A program made the translations under genes and the position numbers. A stretch of DNA of 5,418 nt, from the NCBI GenBank assembly GCA_036404255.1, contig DASWOP010000132.1, positions 1-5,418 on the forward strand, written 5' to 3'. The notes under the pieces are model-generated. The model was not told the origin of the DNA. It made no database searches and saw only the letters and a program-made list of their open reading frames with translations. Origin of the DNA: JARLFX01 sp036404255. Lineage in GTDB: Bacteria > Acidobacteriota > Terriglobia > Terriglobales > Acidobacteriaceae. Shown piece by piece: positions 4,561 to 5,418 of the stretch; the stretch's first letter is position 1; each line of letters begins with the position of its first letter.

Positions 4561-5418
4561 ATGACGCACACCCAAAACACCATCATCGGCCTCATCCAGA
4601 TGTCCTGCTCAGCGGACACCGCCGCCAACCTCGACAAGGCCGCCGGCCGCGTCCGCGAGGCCGCCCGCGCCGGTGCGCAGATCATCTGCCTGCCCGAGCT
4701 CTTCGGCGCACAATACTTCTGCCAGCGCGAAGACCACGCTCTCTTTGACATCGCCGAGCCCATTCCCGGCCCATCCACCGAGCGCCTCAGCGCCGTCGCC
4801 CGCGAAGAAGGCATCGTCCTCATCGCCTCCCTCTTCGAGCGCCGCGCCGCCGGACTCTACCACAACACCGCCGCCATCGTCGAAGCAGACGGCTCCCTCG
4901 CCGGCGTCTATCGCAAGATGCACATCCCCGACGACCCCCTCTACTACGAGAAGTTCTACTTCACCCCCGGCGACCTCGGTTTCAAGGCGATGGAAACCAC
5001 CTTCGGCAAGATCGGCACCCTCATCTGCTGGGACCAGTGGTACCCCGAGGGCGCGCGCATCACCGCCCTGCAGGGCGCGAACACCCTCTTCTACCCCACC
5101 GCCATCGGCTGGCACCCCAGCGAAAAAGCCGAGTACGGCGAAGCCCAATACTCCGCCTGGCAGACCATGCAGCGCTCCCACGCCATCGCCAACGGCGTCT
5201 ACGTCGGCGCGGTCAATCGTGTGGGACACGAACACGGCGACGTGAACGACCTCAAGGGCCCCGAAGGCGCGGGCCTTGAATTCTGGGGCGGCAGCTTCAT
5301 CGCCGACCCCTTCGGCCGCGTCATCGCCCAGGCCTCGCACGACAAAGAAGAGATCCTCACCGCCGAGATCGACCTGAAGCTGCTGGAAGACACCCGCCGC
5401 AACTGGCCCTTCTTCCGC
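4561..5418 (+). CDS. aguB: N-carbamoylputrescine amidase, nitrilase superfamily (C-terminal end cut by the window edge)
   Basis: Hydrolyses N-carbamoylputrescine to putrescine, CO2 and ammonia, the last step of the agmatine route to putrescine. The 286 visible codons nearly fill the usual length of about 290-300, and no stop is reached. The nitrilase triad is visible as Glu46 in LPELFG, Lys119 in YRKMHIPD and Cys156 in LICWDQWYPEGAR. Strong subfamily marks are DDPLYYEKFYFTPGD (124-138), the PTAIGWHPSEK loop, the QTMQRSHAIANGVYVGAVNRVG segment (here split for length: QTMQRSHAIANG then VYVGAVNRVG), FWGGSFIADPFG and the terminal RRNWPFFR. The ATG at 4561 has only a weak GAG (4553-4555) as ribosome site. 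TTGCTT (4516-4521) and TATATC (4537-4542) could be a poor promoter with 15-bp spacing between pdaD and this gene. Agmatine deiminase, which would supply the substrate, is not in the window. Confidence 0.94.
   Translation, partial: MTHTQNTIIGLIQMSCSADTAANLDKAAGRVREAARAGAQIICLPELFGAQYFCQREDHALFDIAEPIPGPSTERLSAVAREEGIVLIASLFERRAAGLYHNTAAIVEADGSLAGVYRKMHIPDDPLYYEKFYFTPGDLGFKAMETTFGKIGTLICWDQWYPEGARITALQGANTLFYPTAIGWHPSEKAEYGEAQYSAWQTMQRSHAIANGVYVGAVNRVGHEHGDVNDLKGPEGAGLEFWGGSFIADPFGRVIAQASHDKEEILTAEIDLKLLEDTRRNWPFFR

Noticed and set aside
4673..5245. 190-codon plus-strand frame inside the amidase gene
   Set aside because: Its translation is almost entirely S, P, T and A, typical of an out-of-frame reading of GC-rich coding DNA.
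4609..5340. 243-codon minus-strand open frame antisense to the amidase gene
   Set aside because: The translation is a low-complexity G/A/V/D/E run produced by the C-rich third positions of the amidase gene. The plus-strand nitrilase motifs are decisive.
1..5418. Mobile elements, CRISPR arrays, tRNA or rRNA genes
   Set aside because: No transposase-like frame, terminal inverted repeats, regularly spaced repeats or cloverleaf-like sequence was seen on either strand.

Overview
The window holds five protein genes in two blocks that point away from each other. It looks like the chromosome of a free-living, fairly GC-rich Gram-negative-type bacterium: there is a lipobox lipoprotein, NADP-type isocitrate dehydrogenase and class I glutamine synthetase. 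The combination of a pyruvoyl-type arginine decarboxylase followed by a nitrilase-family N-carbamoylputrescine amidase, beside this glutamine synthetase, suggests an Acidobacteriia soil bacterium (Terriglobus/Granulicella/Edaphobacter type). That placement is an inference from remembered families, not a database result.

Left block, minus strand, read right to left. Glutamine synthetase I (2078-3505) ends before a 13-bp stem-loop with a UUCG loop (1993-2022). Next comes a lipoprotein (799-1905) whose body resembles AlgL/PL5 alginate lyase but seems to lack most of the catalytic residues. Then, after a gap with a second stem-loop (719-747), comes the N-terminal half of NADP-dependent isocitrate dehydrogenase (660 to the window edge). 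Isocitrate dehydrogenase makes 2-oxoglutarate, the carbon skeleton for nitrogen assimilation, and glutamine synthetase fixes ammonium. The lipoprotein between them has no obvious part in that chemistry. The spacing and stem-loops suggest three separate transcription units rather than one operon.

Centre. A 410-bp divergent intergenic region (3506-3915) separates glutamine synthetase from the plus-strand block. Its glutamine synthetase side carries several perfect inverted repeats (3523-3538, 3627-3645, 3678-3694, 3712-3732), candidates for operators or leader structures.

Right block, plus strand. A pyruvoyl-dependent arginine decarboxylase (3916-4473, TTG start) is followed, after an intrinsic-terminator-like UUCG hairpin (4491-4517), by N-carbamoylputrescine amidase (4561 to the window edge, nearly complete). 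Together they suggest the route arginine -> agmatine -> N-carbamoylputrescine -> putrescine. The agmatine deiminase step is not in the window and may lie just downstream.

I saw no tRNA, rRNA, CRISPR array, insertion sequence or phage gene. The genes are ordinary metabolism. The parts most worth a second look are the degenerate AlgL-like lipoprotein, the dyad-rich glutamine synthetase leader, and the terminator-like hairpin inside the polyamine gene pair.
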